Shown here piece by piece: positions 18,049 to 28,153 of a stretch of DNA of 64,000 nt (its first letter is position 1; each line of letters starts with the position of its first letter). Made by a program: the position numbers and the translations under genes. The notes under the pieces were generated by a model. The model was not told where the DNA came from and searched no databases. It worked only from the letters and a program-made list of their open reading frames with translations. This DNA comes from Haemophilus influenzae (GTDB lineage: Bacteria > Pseudomonadota > Gammaproteobacteria > Enterobacterales > Pasteurellaceae), in assembly GCF_019703545.1 (NCBI RefSeq), contig NZ_AP018771.1, positions 1,178,001 to 1,242,000 of the forward strand, given 5' to 3'.

Positions 18049-19775
18049 TAGTTTGCAACTGGTACAATTGCACCATCTTGATATTGATACCAAGTCATAT
18101 CGCGTTCAACATTACAGTTGGTATCAGCACTTAAAATCCCTGTTAAGCCACTCAAGCGATAGCCTGGCACTTGGCGTAATTCATTAAATTGATTAATGAG
18201 TAACCACGCATCCGCACCCATTGCATATAAACGCATCAATTGATATTCGCCCCCCGTGGATTTTGCTAACTTCTGATATTGTGGAGAATTGGTATCTTTA
18301 AAAAATGGAATATCACTAAACTGTACACCGTTCATCTGTGCGATGAAGTCGGTATTAGTGTTTGTCGCACTTGCGCTTGCTCGAGAACTGGCATAAATCG
18401 CTAAATTAGGTACGATATTTGTTAAATAACCTTTCATTTCTGCCAGTTCAGTTGGACTTGCTACGGCATAAAGTGCGGTTGTATTTGAGTTATTTTCTTG
18501 AACGAAATAGGTCACATCCGCAGGCAAATTGTAGTAACGGATATTCGCATCAGTACCTGCTAATTGCTGCCAACGCACATTAAAGGCATTGCCTACGCGT
18601 TGTCCTAAATCATTTTGCGGCATTGCGACAAGTGGATTACGCACGCCATCGTTCCACATTTTATTGGCGGCAGATTCAGCTTCATCTTCTGGAGAAAGTC
18701 CGTAATAACAAAGTTGAGGAATCGCACGAGAATTTGGTGTGGCATTTAATGCAAGCACATCCATACCTTGAATTTGAGCAGGATCTGCTAAAATCACATC
18801 AAGATTTTGTTTTAGTAATGGGCCGACTAAGGTTTTAATCCCCGCTTGTTTTGCTTGCGCAATGATATCTTGGACAGAATTCATTGAGGTATCAAACACT
18901 TGCACTGGAATAGTTGAGTTACCTTTCGCGTCGTTAAAACCCGATTGAATGGTTGTACCAAGAATTTGTCCATCTCCACTTAATGGCAAGAGTAAACCAA
19001 TTTGTGAAATAGTGGTTTGTTGGAAATTAAGCAATGTAAGCAATTCTTTTGGGAACAATATTGCGGCTGCATGATTTGGATAAGCATTTTTCCAACTTTG
19101 TAAGGCTTGGCTTAATTGTACAGGCTGACGAATATAATCGTTGTAGGCTTTGATTAATGTTAGCCAACCGCCTAAAGCTGCATTACCTTCATCAGAGGCA
19201 TTATTAATAACGCCAGTATTCGCTGAACGCAATAAAGCCCAAGTTTTATCAATATTATCTTGACGACGTTGTACATCTGTTAAATTCTTATCCATTTCTA
19301 TCCGCGCTTTTACCGCTTCAATCATGTCTTTACGGTTTTCGGCAACAATAGCTAAGGTTTCGTAATAACGAGATTTTTGTGACGGGCTTAGTTTATTTAA
19401 ATCCAATGCACGTAATTGATTTTGTGCGACTTCATTGGCATTTTTTGCGGCAGAAATTCTCGCTTCAATTAATGCACGATCTAATTTTTGCGCATCATTT
19501 AATTCGCCTAATTCCCTCAATAACGCTGCCGATTGTTCAACCTTATTTTCACGGATTAACACTCGAGCCGCGAGCAATTTATAGGTTTGTTGATCTTCAA
19601 GTTCTTGCGTTTGCCCTAATTTGTTTATATAAAATTCAGAACTTGCATTTGCATCTTTTTGTAAGGTTTGCGTGAAATTGCTACCAAGTAGATTTGAACA
19701 GCCAGCTAAAGCCATTGACAATAAAATTGGCATTAAACGTTTTTTAAAACGTTCGCCTTGTAATAGAATAGACAT
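18048..19775 (-). CDS. lpoA: Penicillin-binding protein activator LpoA
   Basis: LpoA is an outer-membrane lipoprotein that reaches through the periplasm to activate the peptidoglycan synthase PBP1A. The 575 residues begin with a signal ending in the lipobox LAGC, followed by a TPR-like helical domain (to about 250) and a periplasmic-binding-protein-like domain starting near [15 protein letters not shown]. The start at 19775 puts the positive [13 protein letters not shown] stretch before the hydrophobic core; an upstream in-frame ATG adds 12 unlikely residues. It is divergent from rsmI, as in E. coli. Confidence 0.93.
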
Positions 19776-19846
19776 CTTTGCTCCATCATAAACAGACAAT
19801 AGTTGTAGCAAATCTTACTTATCTCATAACTTAAAAGCAAACAAAA

Positions 19847-20698
19847 ATGACTGATTTAACCGGAATTTTATACATTGTTGCCACACCGATTGGCAATTTA
19901 CAGGATATTACCCAGCGTGCTTTAGAGACTTTTGCTCAAGTGGATTTAATTTCAGCAGAAGATACTCGCCATAGTGGACTTTTATTGAGCCATTACGGCA
20001 TTAAGAAGCCATTTTTTGCTTTGCATGATCATAACGAACAAGAAAAAGCCCATATTTTGGTGGAAAAGCTCAAGCAAGGTAGCAATATTGCTTTGATTTC
20101 TGATGCGGGGACGCCATTAATCAGTGACCCTGGTTTTCATTTAGTACGCCAATGCCGTGAAGCTGGCATTCGAGTTGTGCCTTTGCCAGGAGCTTGTGCG
20201 GCAATTACCGCTCTTTGTGCATCGGGGATTGCTTCTGATAGATTTTGTTTTGAAGGCTTTTTACCTGCGAAAAGTAAAGCGCGCAAAGATAAATTAGAAA
20301 ATATTGCAGAAGAAGACCGCACTTTGATTTTTTATGAATCCACTCACCGTATTTTAGATACACTAGAAGATATGCAAGCGGTGCTAGGGGAAGAACGCTA
20401 TATTGTGTTAGCCCGTGAAATGACTAAAACTTGGGAAACGATTACGGGGAATACGATTAAAAATTTACGCGAATGGCTTTTAGAAGATCCCAATCGTACA
20501 AAAGGCGAGATGGTTTTGATTGTGGAAAGCAAACCAAAGTCTGACAATAACGATGAAATTTCGCCACAAGCGGTAAAGGCACTTGAGTTAATTGCAGAAG
20601 AATTGCCACTTAAAAAAGCAGCAGCTATAGTTGCTGAGTTGTATGGTTATAAGAAGAATGCTTTGTATCAATTTGGATTAGCGCATTTGGAAAAATAA
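19847..20698 (+). CDS. rsmI: 16S rRNA 2'-O-ribose C1402 methyltransferase RsmI
   Basis: RsmI methylates the ribose of C1402 in the decoding centre of 16S rRNA, next to the RsmH target. The 283 residues have the tetrapyrrole-methylase fold: [17 protein letters not shown] at the N-terminus, the AEDTRHSG motif, [12 protein letters not shown], and [13 protein letters not shown] small C-terminal helical domain follows. No strong ribosome site precedes the ATG. It shares a 71-bp divergent gap with lpoA. Confidence 0.95.
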   Translation: MTDLTGILYIVATPIGNLQDITQRALETFAQVDLISAEDTRHSGLLLSHYGIKKPFFALHDHNEQEKAHILVEKLKQGSNIALISDAGTPLISDPGFHLVRQCREAGIRVVPLPGACAAITALCASGIASDRFCFEGFLPAKSKARKDKLENIAEEDRTLIFYESTHRILDTLEDMQAVLGEERYIVLAREMTKTWETITGNTIKNLREWLLEDPNRTKGEMVLIVESKPKSDNNDEISPQAVKALELIAEELPLKKAAAIVAELYGYKKNALYQFGLAHLEK

Positions 20699-20799
20699 CC
20701 TCAAAATCAACCGCACTTTATTAATCCGATTTTAATCTGTGCTGTTGTATTAAACGGATACAAGCACTCACAAGATATTTACTTTAGACTGGAAAAAAT

Positions 20800-22248
20800 A
20801 TGTTAAACCAAGTTTCAAATACATTACTCACACCAAGCAATCTTTCAACTCAAACATTACTCAATATTTTTGATGTTATGTCGCATCGCAATATTGATTA
20901 TGCCGATCTGTATTTTCAACTTAGCCAAGATGAAAGTTGGGTATTAGAAGACGGCATTATAAAAGAAGGCGGTTTTCATATTGATCGTGGCGTTGGTGTG
21001 CGGGCAGTTTCTGGCGAGAAAACGGGGTTTGCTTATGCCGATCAAATTAATCTTGCTTCTTTGCAGCAATGTGCGGAGGCGGTAAAGGGGATCGCGCAAG
21101 TCAAACAGGGGAATTTGATTTCGCCATCCGCTTTTAATGTTGTAAATCCTATTGCTCGTTATGCGGCGATTAATCCTTTGGAAAGTTTGACTAAAGAGAA
21201 AAAAATTGAGCTATTACATTTGGTTGATCGTACAGCACGCGCAGAAGATCATCGTGTAACCAAGGTTTCAGCAAGCCTCAGTTCCGTTTATGAAGAAGTA
21301 TTAATTATGGCGACAGATGGCACATTAGCCGCAGATATTCGTCCTTTAGTTCGCTTATCTATTTCTGTGTTAGTAGAGGAAAATAGAAAACGTGAACGAG
21401 GAAGTTGTGGTTCTGGTGGGCGTTTCAGTTTAGATTGGTTCTTTGAAGTGATTGATGGCGATATTAGAGCAGTACGATTTGCTAAAGAAGCGGTTCGTCA
21501 AGCCTTAGTAAACCTTAGTGCAGTTGCAGCACCTGCAGGATTAATGCCAGTTGTGTTAGGCGCAGGTTGGCCTGGTGTGCTGTTACACGAGGCTGTTGGG
21601 CATGGTTTAGAAGGCGATTTTAACCGTAAAGAAAGTTCACTTTTTACTGGTAAGATTGGCGAACAAGTAACTTCTCCATTATGTACAATTGTGGATGATG
21701 GCACGATTAAAAATCGTCGAGGTTCATTGACTATTGATGATGAAGGTGTACCAAGCCAGTGCAATGTACTCATCAAAGACGGGATTTTGCAAGGTTACAT
21801 GCAAGATAAAATGAATGCCCGTTTGATGGGCGTTGCTCCAACAGGAAATGGACGACGTGAGTCTTACGCCCATTTACCAATGCCTAGAATGACTAACACC
21901 TATATGCTTGCTGGACAAAGTCAGTTTGATGATTTGATTGCTTCTGTAAAACAGGGGATTTATGCACCGCACTTTGGTGGAGGGCAAGTGGATATTACCT
22001 CTGGTAAATTTGTATTTTCCACTTCAGAAGCTTATTTAATTGAAAAAGGAAAAATCACGAAACCAGTTAAGGGTGCAACTTTAATTGGCAGTGGCATTGA
22101 AGTGATGCAAAAAATTTCTATGGTTGCAGATAAATCAGAGCTTGATTTAGGTATCGGGGTTTGTGGTAAAGAGGGACAAAGTGTACCTGTTGGCGTAGGA
22201 CAGCCAGCACTAAAAATTGATGAAATTACTGTTGGTGGAACAAATTAA
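20800..22248 (+). CDS. tldD: Metalloprotease TldD
   Basis: TldD is the catalytic half of the TldD-TldE protease, which in E. coli trims microcin B17 precursor and degrades the CcdA antitoxin; its general role is uncertain. The 482-residue protein carries the zinc motif [11 protein letters not shown] (His263, His267) and the conserved GGTN C-terminus. The partner gene tldE (pmbA) is not in this window. GGA lies 6 bp before the ATG. The preceding gap has an uptake core after rsmI. Confidence 0.95.
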   Translation: MLNQVSNTLLTPSNLSTQTLLNIFDVMSHRNIDYADLYFQLSQDESWVLEDGIIKEGGFHIDRGVGVRAVSGEKTGFAYADQINLASLQQCAEAVKGIAQVKQGNLISPSAFNVVNPIARYAAINPLESLTKEKKIELLHLVDRTARAEDHRVTKVSASLSSVYEEVLIMATDGTLAADIRPLVRLSISVLVEENRKRERGSCGSGGRFSLDWFFEVIDGDIRAVRFAKEAVRQALVNLSAVAAPAGLMPVVLGAGWPGVLLHEAVGHGLEGDFNRKESSLFTGKIGEQVTSPLCTIVDDGTIKNRRGSLTIDDEGVPSQCNVLIKDGILQGYMQDKMNARLMGVAPTGNGRRESYAHLPMPRMTNTYMLAGQSQFDDLIASVKQGIYAPHFGGGQVDITSGKFVFSTSEAYLIEKGKITKPVKGATLIGSGIEVMQKISMVADKSELDLGIGVCGKEGQSVPVGVGQPALKIDEITVGGTN

Positions 22249-22253
22249 GTCAT

Positions 22254-22269
22254 TGTGTAAAAGATCACA
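22254..22269. promoter_or_regulatory. Candidate CRP site before the NlpC/P60 lipoprotein gene
   Basis: TGTGT-N6-TCACA differs from the CRP consensus at one position of ten. It lies six bases after the tldD stop and about 90 bp before the next ATG. No clear -10 element was fixed, so the role is tentative. Confidence 0.35.
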
Positions 22270-22360
22270 AAAATTCCATTAGAATTGGATTTTTACTGGC
22301 AATTTTATTCAAATTTTGATAGCCGCTGCGAAATTTTATTTCTTTTAATTATTTGAAATT

Positions 22361-22912
22361 ATGTTGAAAAGAATTTTAGTTATTATTGGTTTAGCTGTAT
22401 TAGCAACCGCTTGTTCTAATGTACCACGAACGGTAAGTCATCAGGTTATTTCAGAAAATGATGATATTCAATTAACTGGTTTAATTAATAATTTAGAAAA
22501 AGATAATCGAACAGGCATTTTTCACAAAGTGAGAACAAACCGTTCCTCTGCTTTGATGGGCGATAAGGCTCTAGCCAGTGTTTATAATGAATGGGTTGGC
22601 ACTCGCTATCGTATGGGCGGTACGACTAAACGTGGTATTGATTGTTCAGCATTTATGCAAACTACTTTTTCTGAAGTTTTTGGTATTGAATTGCCTCGTT
22701 CTACGGCTGAACAGCGTCATTTAGGTAGAAAAATTAATAAATCAGAACTTAAAAAAGGCGATTTAGTTTTCTTCCGTAAAAATAATCACGTTGGTGTTTA
22801 TATTGGTAATAACCAATTTATGCACGTAAGTACAGGGCAAGGCGTGACAATAAGTTCCCTTGATGAAAAATATTGGGCTAGAACCTACACTCAATCGCGT
22901 CGAATTATGTAA
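22361..22912 (+). CDS. NlpC/P60-family lipoprotein, probable murein DD-endopeptidase (MepS/NlpC type)
   Basis: This 183-residue lipoprotein probably cuts peptide cross-links in peptidoglycan. A signal peptide ends at the lipobox ATAC (Cys18). The NlpC/P60 domain fills the C-terminal half with the catalytic triad: Cys95 in GIDCSAF, His143 in NHVGVYIG and a third polar residue at His155. It is similar to both E. coli MepS (Spr) and NlpC; I cannot decide which from sequence alone. It stands alone between tldD and an IS relic and ends at a strong terminator. Confidence 0.85.
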   Translation: MLKRILVIIGLAVLATACSNVPRTVSHQVISENDDIQLTGLINNLEKDNRTGIFHKVRTNRSSALMGDKALASVYNEWVGTRYRMGGTTKRGIDCSAFMQTTFSEVFGIELPRSTAEQRHLGRKINKSELKKGDLVFFRKNNHVGVYIGNNQFMHVSTGQGVTISSLDEKYWARTYTQSRRIM

Positions 22913-22920
22913 TGAAAAAG

Positions 22921-22947
22921 AAAACCGAACATTAAGTTCGGTTTTTT
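22921..22947 (+). terminator. Rho-independent terminator
   Basis: AAAACCGAAC and GTTCGGTTTT form a perfect stem with a 5-base loop, followed by T residues. It closes the NlpC/P60 gene. Confidence 0.85.
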
Positions 22948-22969
22948 GATCAGTTTATTGATAAATGAT

Positions 22970-23340
22970 CTGCCCCCAAAAAGTTAGACTTATTTAGCTC
23001 AAGAACTGAGTTCTGTCATTCACAGGGCTCTGTCTTTAGCCTCTTCTGAATACGCTCATGGAGCTTTTTTTCCAGTTATTAAAACATCTAAAGAAGCTTT
23101 CCATTCTACTGTTATCTAAACAATTTCCCTTCCTTGACATACTTTGAATGCCATTCTCCCTGAGTATGTGTTGATAATCTATCATCTGATATTGCCAACC
23201 TTGGTCGGAATGTAAAATCGGTTTTGCTTCATCAAGCCTTGCTACGGCTTGTTTCATCATTTGGTTAATTTACTCAAAGTTCGGACTTAGCACTAAATTA
23301 TAAGCCATAATTTCACTGTTAAATAAACCCCAAATTTATG
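22970..23340 (-). pseudogene. IS3-family transposase relic with right-end inverted repeat
   Basis: The minus strand encodes the C-terminal part of an IS3-type OrfB integrase. NSEIMAYNLVLSPNFE is followed by a stop where a Gln is expected, then [51 protein letters not shown], a scrambled stretch, and the typical terminal SPVNDRTQFLS. The last catalytic Asp and Glu of the DDE triad survive ([10 protein letters not shown] and DNSRMESFF), but the nonsense codon, deletion and missing N-terminus make it dead. The sequence TGCCCCCAAAAAGTTAGAC at 22972-22990 resembles an IS3-group terminal repeat. Confidence 0.75.
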
Positions 23341-23451
23341 TAAAAAGATTTGTGAAATTATAGAAATCGCCCAACATTTGCGAGAAAACTATTAGAATGG
23401 TATTTATGATTTTTTACCGTCAATGTTATGTAAAGCGAGCAGGAACATTAA

Positions 23452-23830
23452 GAAATTGGAATGGATGGCATATTACGTAAACTCATTTCAATTAAGGATT
23501 TACACAATTGCCTGCAGAAATTTTTTGTGGATGAAAGAGAATCTATTATAGAAATGAATGATAATAAGCTTTCAGAACAGTTTGATTTAGCATTGATTGA
23601 AACGCATGGTAAATCCAAAATTTTAAAAAATTTATCTTTATTCAAACAAACCATGCCTAATTATCTTACTCAATTATCAAAAGATAATATGAAAGAAACA
23701 GAAAATACTGTTCATAAAATTAAAAGAGTAGCAGCATAGGTAGGGTTAAATCATTTATGTAAATTAGTGGATACTTTAGAAAGTGCGGCTAAAAATTCTG
23801 ATGTTTTTTTATTGTGCTTAAAATTCACTT
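23452..23830 (+). pseudogene. Relic of the 3' end of an ArcB-like hybrid sensor kinase gene (HPt domain)
   Basis: Translation gives the end of a receiver domain (IGMDGILRKLISIKDL) followed by a histidine-phosphotransfer domain (LFKQTMPNYL...VHKIKRVAA), a stop codon, then VGLNHLCKLVDTLESA in the same frame. This matches the end of ArcB, whose HPt motif is HKIKGAAGSVGL, with a nonsense codon in the middle and a stop immediately upstream of the receiver fragment. Similarity fades after about 23830. The rest of the gene is absent. An uptake-like sequence with one mismatch sits at 23782. Confidence 0.6.
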
Positions 23831-23987
23831 CAAAAACTACCTCATCCCAATTTACCCTCAAAGAGAGAATTTTCTTTATATGCAGAGCAATTCCAAAAAA
23901 ACACCGATTAAAGCCTAAAATATCCTTATCCAAATGGGAATTATTCTGTTATAGTGCTATTAATTCTTATTACAAGAGGATAATAAA

Positions 23988-25682
23988 ATGTCTGTTCAAC
24001 AACTCATTTCACGACTGACCGATATTGTTGGCTCTCGTTATATTATTACTGATCCAACTAAAACAGAAGCTTATCGAAGTGGTTATCGATTTGGAACAGG
24101 AAACGCCCTAGCTGTTGTTCGCCCTGCCACTCTACTTGAGTTTTGGAACATTGTAAAAGTTTGCGTTGAACATGATATTATTGTTATAAACCAAGCGGCG
24201 AATACAGGTTTAACTGGTGGCTCTACACCAGATGGCAATGATTATGATCGCGATATTGTCGTCATCAATACAATGCGAATTGACGGAATCCAACTCATCA
24301 ATAACGCTTCCCAAGTTATTTGCTTACCAGGCTCTACACTCAATGAATTAGAAAATCAACTTAAACCGTTTGGTCGTGAACCCCACTCTGTTATTGGCTC
24401 ATCTTGCATTGGTGCATCAGTTATTGGTGGGATCTGTAACAACTCAGGTGGAGCATTAGTTCAACGTGGACCAGCTTATACAGAAATGGCACTTTACGCT
24501 CAACTTAATGAAAAAGGTGAATTAGAACTAAAAAATCATTTAGGCATTGATTTAGGAGAAACTCCTGAAGAAATTTTAACTAATCTACAAGAAAAACGTT
24601 ATCAGATTAAAGATATTCGACAAGATTGCGGACATGGTCACGACCATTACTACTGCAACTATGTTCGTCAAGTTGATGAAGGCTCCCCTGCTCGTTTTAA
24701 TGCCGACCCAGCTCGCCACTATGAAGCCTCAGGCTGTGCAGGAAAACTTGCTGTCTTTGCGGTTCGTTTAGACACCTTTCCGCTTGAAAAAGAGACGGCT
24801 GTTTTCTATATCGGCACCAATCAAACTTCTGTGTTGAGCGATATTCGTCGCCACATGTTAGTAAACTTCGAAGTGCTACCCATTTCAGGTGAATATATCC
24901 ATCGTGATGCATTTGACATCGCAGCAAAATATGGCAAAGATACCTTTTGGGTCATTAAAAAGTTTGGTACACATTGGCTACCAAAACTCTTTTCCTTAAA
25001 ATCAAACGTGGATCGCATCGGCAAAAAATTCTTCTTTTTACCACAACATTTAAGCGATAAATTTATGCAAGCTGTGTCTAAATTCATCCCAGAACATCTT
25101 CCACAAAGCTTATGGGATTATCGCAACAAATACGAGCATCACTTAATTATCAAAATGGGTGGAAAAGGCATTCAAGAAGCCCGTGAATATTTGGAATCCT
25201 ACATTGCAGATGGCTCAAAAGGTGGCTATTTTGAATGTAATGCAATCGAAACCCAAGCAGCAATGCTTCATCGTTTCGCTGTTGCAAGTGCTGCAATTCG
25301 TTATCGTGCAATTCACGAAAAAGAAGTAGAAGAAATAGTTGCTTTAGATGTTGCATTACGTCGCAATGATCAAGATTGGTTTGAAGTGTTACCGCCAGAA
25401 ATTGATAACAGAATTATCTCTAAACTTTACTACGGACATTTTATGTGCCATGTCTTTCATCAAGATTACATTGTAAAAAAAGGTTATGATTATGAAGAAC
25501 TAGAATACGAAATGTTGAAATTACTTGACAAGCGTGGTGCGCAATACCCAGCCGAACACAATGTAGGGCATTTATACGAGGCTAAACCAACCTTGAGAAA
25601 ATTCTATAAAGAGTTGGATCCAACCAATAGCTTTAATCCAGGTATTGGTAAAACGACGAGGAAAAAATACTGGGCGGAATAA
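23988..25682 (+). CDS. dld: D-lactate dehydrogenase, quinone-dependent, FAD-binding (Dld)
   Basis: Dld is a peripheral inner-membrane flavoprotein that oxidises D-lactate to pyruvate and passes electrons to quinone. The 564 residues show the PCMH-type FAD fold with VNQAANTGLTGGSTPDG-like and VIGSSCIGASVIGGICNNSGGALVQRG motifs in the first 170 residues, a membrane-binding basic middle region, and the C-terminal cap domain ending PTNSFNPGIGKT. AAGAGGAT precedes the ATG. The gene is intact although relics flank it on both sides. It lacks an uptake core, like its neighbours. Confidence 0.95.
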   Translation: MSVQQLISRLTDIVGSRYIITDPTKTEAYRSGYRFGTGNALAVVRPATLLEFWNIVKVCVEHDIIVINQAANTGLTGGSTPDGNDYDRDIVVINTMRIDGIQLINNASQVICLPGSTLNELENQLKPFGREPHSVIGSSCIGASVIGGICNNSGGALVQRGPAYTEMALYAQLNEKGELELKNHLGIDLGETPEEILTNLQEKRYQIKDIRQDCGHGHDHYYCNYVRQVDEGSPARFNADPARHYEASGCAGKLAVFAVRLDTFPLEKETAVFYIGTNQTSVLSDIRRHMLVNFEVLPISGEYIHRDAFDIAAKYGKDTFWVIKKFGTHWLPKLFSLKSNVDRIGKKFFFLPQHLSDKFMQAVSKFIPEHLPQSLWDYRNKYEHHLIIKMGGKGIQEAREYLESYIADGSKGGYFECNAIETQAAMLHRFAVASAAIRYRAIHEKEVEEIVALDVALRRNDQDWFEVLPPEIDNRIISKLYYGHFMCHVFHQDYIVKKGYDYEELEYEMLKLLDKRGAQYPAEHNVGHLYEAKPTLRKFYKELDPTNSFNPGIGKTTRKKYWAE

Positions 25683-25689
25683 ACCTCTA

Positions 25690-26107
25690 AAATGCAAACA
25701 AGATGTCAAATGTGACCGCTTGTTTATTATTTCCTCTTCTTAGATAGAGCCAACTCATCAAAATAAGGTCAGCAAATTATCTGATGTTTACCGCAAAATT
25801 ATTTGACTTATTCCAGTCTACACTTGTACAGTAATTGTTGGTTACTAAATGTGACATTGTAAAGTGATTGATTTGTCGTGGATTGGCAATGAGCACGAAA
25901 AGGGCTGCTTGATATAATATTTTGGCAATCGTAAGATCCAAGCCGTCGGTGCTTTCATAGATGATTCAGTCCGCATTGAAACCTTGTAAATACTCAATGG
26001 TGTGTAATGTCTTTAGGATTGTTGATTTTGGTTCGTTTTGGGGAAAGCCCAATTACGAAGTGGCGTTTGCTCTCGTCAATACAACAAGAAATTTTGTTTT
26101 TGTTCAT
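25690..26107 (-). pseudogene. IS110-family transposase relic
   Basis: On the minus strand, an AGGATAAGG ribosome-like site precedes ATG 26107 and MNKNKISCCIDESKRHFVIGL, the N-terminal ID-x-SK motif of the IS110 DEDD transposase. After a frameshift and one stop codon the next conserved block follows: IIYESTDGLDLTIAKILYQ then AALFVLIANPRQINHF, matching the family's E-x-TGG and NP-x-Q motifs. Sequence beyond about 25800 is too decayed to follow. Only about the first 100 codons of a roughly 330-codon gene remain. No intact ends are seen. Confidence 0.7.
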
Positions 26108-26230
26108 CCTTATCCTACCTTGCATTCGGTTTTAAGTCTAGTAACTGTTCGGTTTTTTGATGAAAATTATCTGCTCTCATTGCTACAATATGGTTTGTTT
26201 CCTAGGGAGGGCAGATATGCAGATAATGGT

Positions 26231-26809
26231 TTATGCTACTTTACATATATCGATAAAGTACTTATGCAAACTCAAGTTATTTGTTAATTCAGGATGAAAT
26301 GATGTTACCAGCATATTCTTTTCTTGGGCTGCAACGATTTTATTATTTACCGTTGCAAGAATATTGACTTTTTTACCAACACTACTGATAATAGGTCCTC
26401 TGATAAAAGTCATAGGAATTTTACCAACCCCCTTGCAATCTGCTTCTGTATAGAAACTTCCCAATTGGCGTCCATAGGCATTCCTCTCAACCACAATGTC
26501 CATTGTTCCAAAATGACTCTCTTTCTGAGAAGTAATCTCTTTAGCCAACAGAATCAAACCAGCACAAGTTCCAAAGACAGGAAAGCCAGAAGAGATAGCT
26601 TGTTTTATCGGTTCCAGCATATACAGCTCTCTTAAAAGTTTTCCTATGGCGGTTGACTCACCGCCAGGTAGAATCAAACCTGATAAATCACTGTAATGTT
26701 GTTGAAAATTTTTTAAATTTCTCAGTTCGACACTTTCAATTCCTAATTTTTCTAGCATTTGTGCATGTTCCGCAAAGGCACCTTGTAGAGCTAATATTCC
26801 GATTTTCAT
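26231..26809 (-). CDS. pdxT: Pyridoxal 5'-phosphate synthase glutaminase subunit PdxT
   Basis: PdxT releases ammonia from glutamine for PdxS in the DXP-independent route to vitamin B6. The 192 residues are a class I glutamine amidotransferase domain with the PGGESTAIG loop, catalytic Cys82 in GTCAGLI, and His172/Glu174 in FHPEL. The ATG directly follows the pdxS stop (TAAATG), so the two are translated together in equal amounts. It is convergent with dld. The protein is most like Gram-positive versions, as noted for pdxS. Confidence 0.96.
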   Translation of the reverse strand: MKIGILALQGAFAEHAQMLEKLGIESVELRNLKNFQQHYSDLSGLILPGGESTAIGKLLRELYMLEPIKQAISSGFPVFGTCAGLILLAKEITSQKESHFGTMDIVVERNAYGRQLGSFYTEADCKGVGKIPMTFIRGPIISSVGKKVNILATVNNKIVAAQEKNMLVTSFHPELTNNLSLHKYFIDICKVA

Positions 26810-27685
26810 TTATTTTCCTCGCTCAGCCATGAGAATTTGGATTTCATTTTCATTGATACCAACCATGGCTTCACCTAAATCTTCGGAGATTTGTGCTAGG
26901 ATTTGTGGATTTCGATAGTTAGTTACAGCTTTGACAATAGCGCTCGCACGTTTTATAGGATCTCCTGATTTAAAAATACCTGAACCAACAAAGACACCCT
27001 CTGCGCCAAGTTGCATCATCAAGGCCGCATCTGCTGGAGTTGCAATTCCTCCAGCTGCGAAGTTGACAACTGGCAATTTCCCATGCTTATGGACGTATTG
27101 AACCAATTCTACAGGAACTTGTAAATCTTTGGCCGCAACATAGAGCTCGTCCTCACGTAAATTTTGAATGCGACGAATTTCTTGACTCATCATGCGCATA
27201 TGGCGAACAGCTTGGACGATATCTCCTGTTCCTGGTTCTCCTTTTGTACGAATCATTGAAGCCCCTTCAGCGATACGACGCAAGGCCTCGCCCAAATCCT
27301 TGGCACCACATACAAAAGGTACTTGGAATTCTTTCTTGTCCACATGGAAACGGTTGTCAGCTGGAGAAAGCACTTCACTCTCATCGATATAGTCAATTTC
27401 AATAGCTTCCAAAATCTGAGCCTCAACGAAATGTCCAATTCTAACTTTTGCCATAACTGGAATGCTAACTGCTCCTTGGATTTCCTTGATCATCTTAGGA
27501 TCGCTCATTCGAGAGACGCCTCCAACAGCACGAATATCTGCAGGAATTCGTTCCAAAGCCATCACTGCAGCTGCACCAGCAGCTTCTGCAATGCGAGCTT
27601 GTTCAGGGTTTTGAACATCCATGATAACACCACCTTTGAGCATCTGTGCTAAGTTTTTATTTAGTTCATAACGATTTTCAGCCAT
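26810..27685 (-). CDS. pdxS: Pyridoxal 5'-phosphate synthase lyase subunit PdxS
   Basis: PdxS makes pyridoxal 5'-phosphate from ribose 5-phosphate, glyceraldehyde 3-phosphate and ammonia from PdxT. The 291-residue TIM barrel has Asp23 in GGVIMD, the Schiff-base lysine Lys80 in VMAKVRIGH and the second lysine Lys148 in [14 protein letters not shown] lies upstream of the ATG. As I remember it, the Streptococcus pneumoniae protein is nearly identical, and enteric relatives instead use pdxA/pdxJ. The gene is visibly richer in G+C than its surroundings and carries no uptake core, which fits transfer from a streptococcus. Confidence 0.96.
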   Translation of the reverse strand: MAENRYELNKNLAQMLKGGVIMDVQNPEQARIAEAAGAAAVMALERIPADIRAVGGVSRMSDPKMIKEIQGAVSIPVMAKVRIGHFVEAQILEAIEIDYIDESEVLSPADNRFHVDKKEFQVPFVCGAKDLGEALRRIAEGASMIRTKGEPGTGDIVQAVRHMRMMSQEIRRIQNLREDELYVAAKDLQVPVELVQYVHKHGKLPVVNFAAGGIATPADAALMMQLGAEGVFVGSGIFKSGDPIKRASAIVKAVTNYRNPQILAQISEDLGEAMVGINENEIQILMAERGK

Positions 27686-27733
27686 TTCTTTGTCCTCATT
27701 ATTTGATTATTTGTATTGATAGCTACGTTTTTT

Positions 27734-27762
27734 ATTGTAATGTAGAAAAGTCTTTAGAACAA
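27734..27762 (-). promoter_or_regulatory. Predicted pdxST promoter
   Basis: On the minus strand TTGTTC and TACAAT are separated by 17 bp, ending about 48 bp before the pdxS ATG. No regulator site such as a MocR/PdxR direct repeat stood out. Confidence 0.4.
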
Positions 27763-28114
27763 GTTTGAAAAAATGCGTATATATTAAAAGGCATAATGTC
27801 TAGCGTGCTTAATTTCAGTTTTTTGTATAAACGAAGTGTAGAACGTCAGAAGGATTGTCCAATTTAATAATAGAAAAAAGAGCTACTTTAGCTGAAAGAA
27901 TTTCGTCCTTAAGTGCCACAATAGTTATTAAAAAAACCTTGAAATGTTTTTAAAAACCTTTTTCTATGTGGTTAGATTTTCTGAAATTTAAGAAAAAGCT
28001 TGAAAGGGAGTTTACTCTTTCCTAGAGCTTGTGAAATTAACTTTATTAGATAAGCCATACAAAACATGGAAGCTAGTAATAATCTCTAGGATGGTAATGA
28101 GGGGCAATTGTCTC
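27763..28114. other. Divergent intergenic gap between pdxS and cmk, no gene seen
   Basis: This AT-rich stretch lies between the pdxS promoter and the cmk -10. I see no conserved protein, tRNA or strong terminator in it. Small inverted repeats around AAAAACC/GGTTTTT near 27925-27960 are weak. If the gene order reflects an inversion through cmk, this gap keeps its original pdxS-side flank. Confidence 0.5.
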
Positions 28115-28120
28115 TATAAT
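28115..28120 (+). promoter_or_regulatory. Candidate -10 element of cmk
   Basis: A perfect TATAAT lies 34 bp before the cmk ATG. No good -35 was found at the usual distance, so the promoter call is tentative. Confidence 0.35.
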
Positions 28121-28153
28121 GCGCAAAATTTTGAGAATGAAAGGATAATTTGT

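Noticed and set aside
22249..22360. A terminator right after tldD
   Set aside because: The AATTCCATTAGAATTGGATT stretch does not form a good stem; only a candidate CRP site is supported.
25961..26287. A plus-strand 108-codon reading frame near pdxT
   Set aside because: It is antisense to the IS110 relic and to the pdxT end, with no conserved features.
26324..27652. Several plus-strand reading frames opposite pdxT and pdxS
   Set aside because: Antisense shadows of two well-conserved genes, without ribosome sites or motifs.
28031..28153. An N-terminal extension of cmk from an upstream GTG
   Set aside because: The extra 41 residues are not kinase sequence, have no ribosome site, and overlap the likely promoter.
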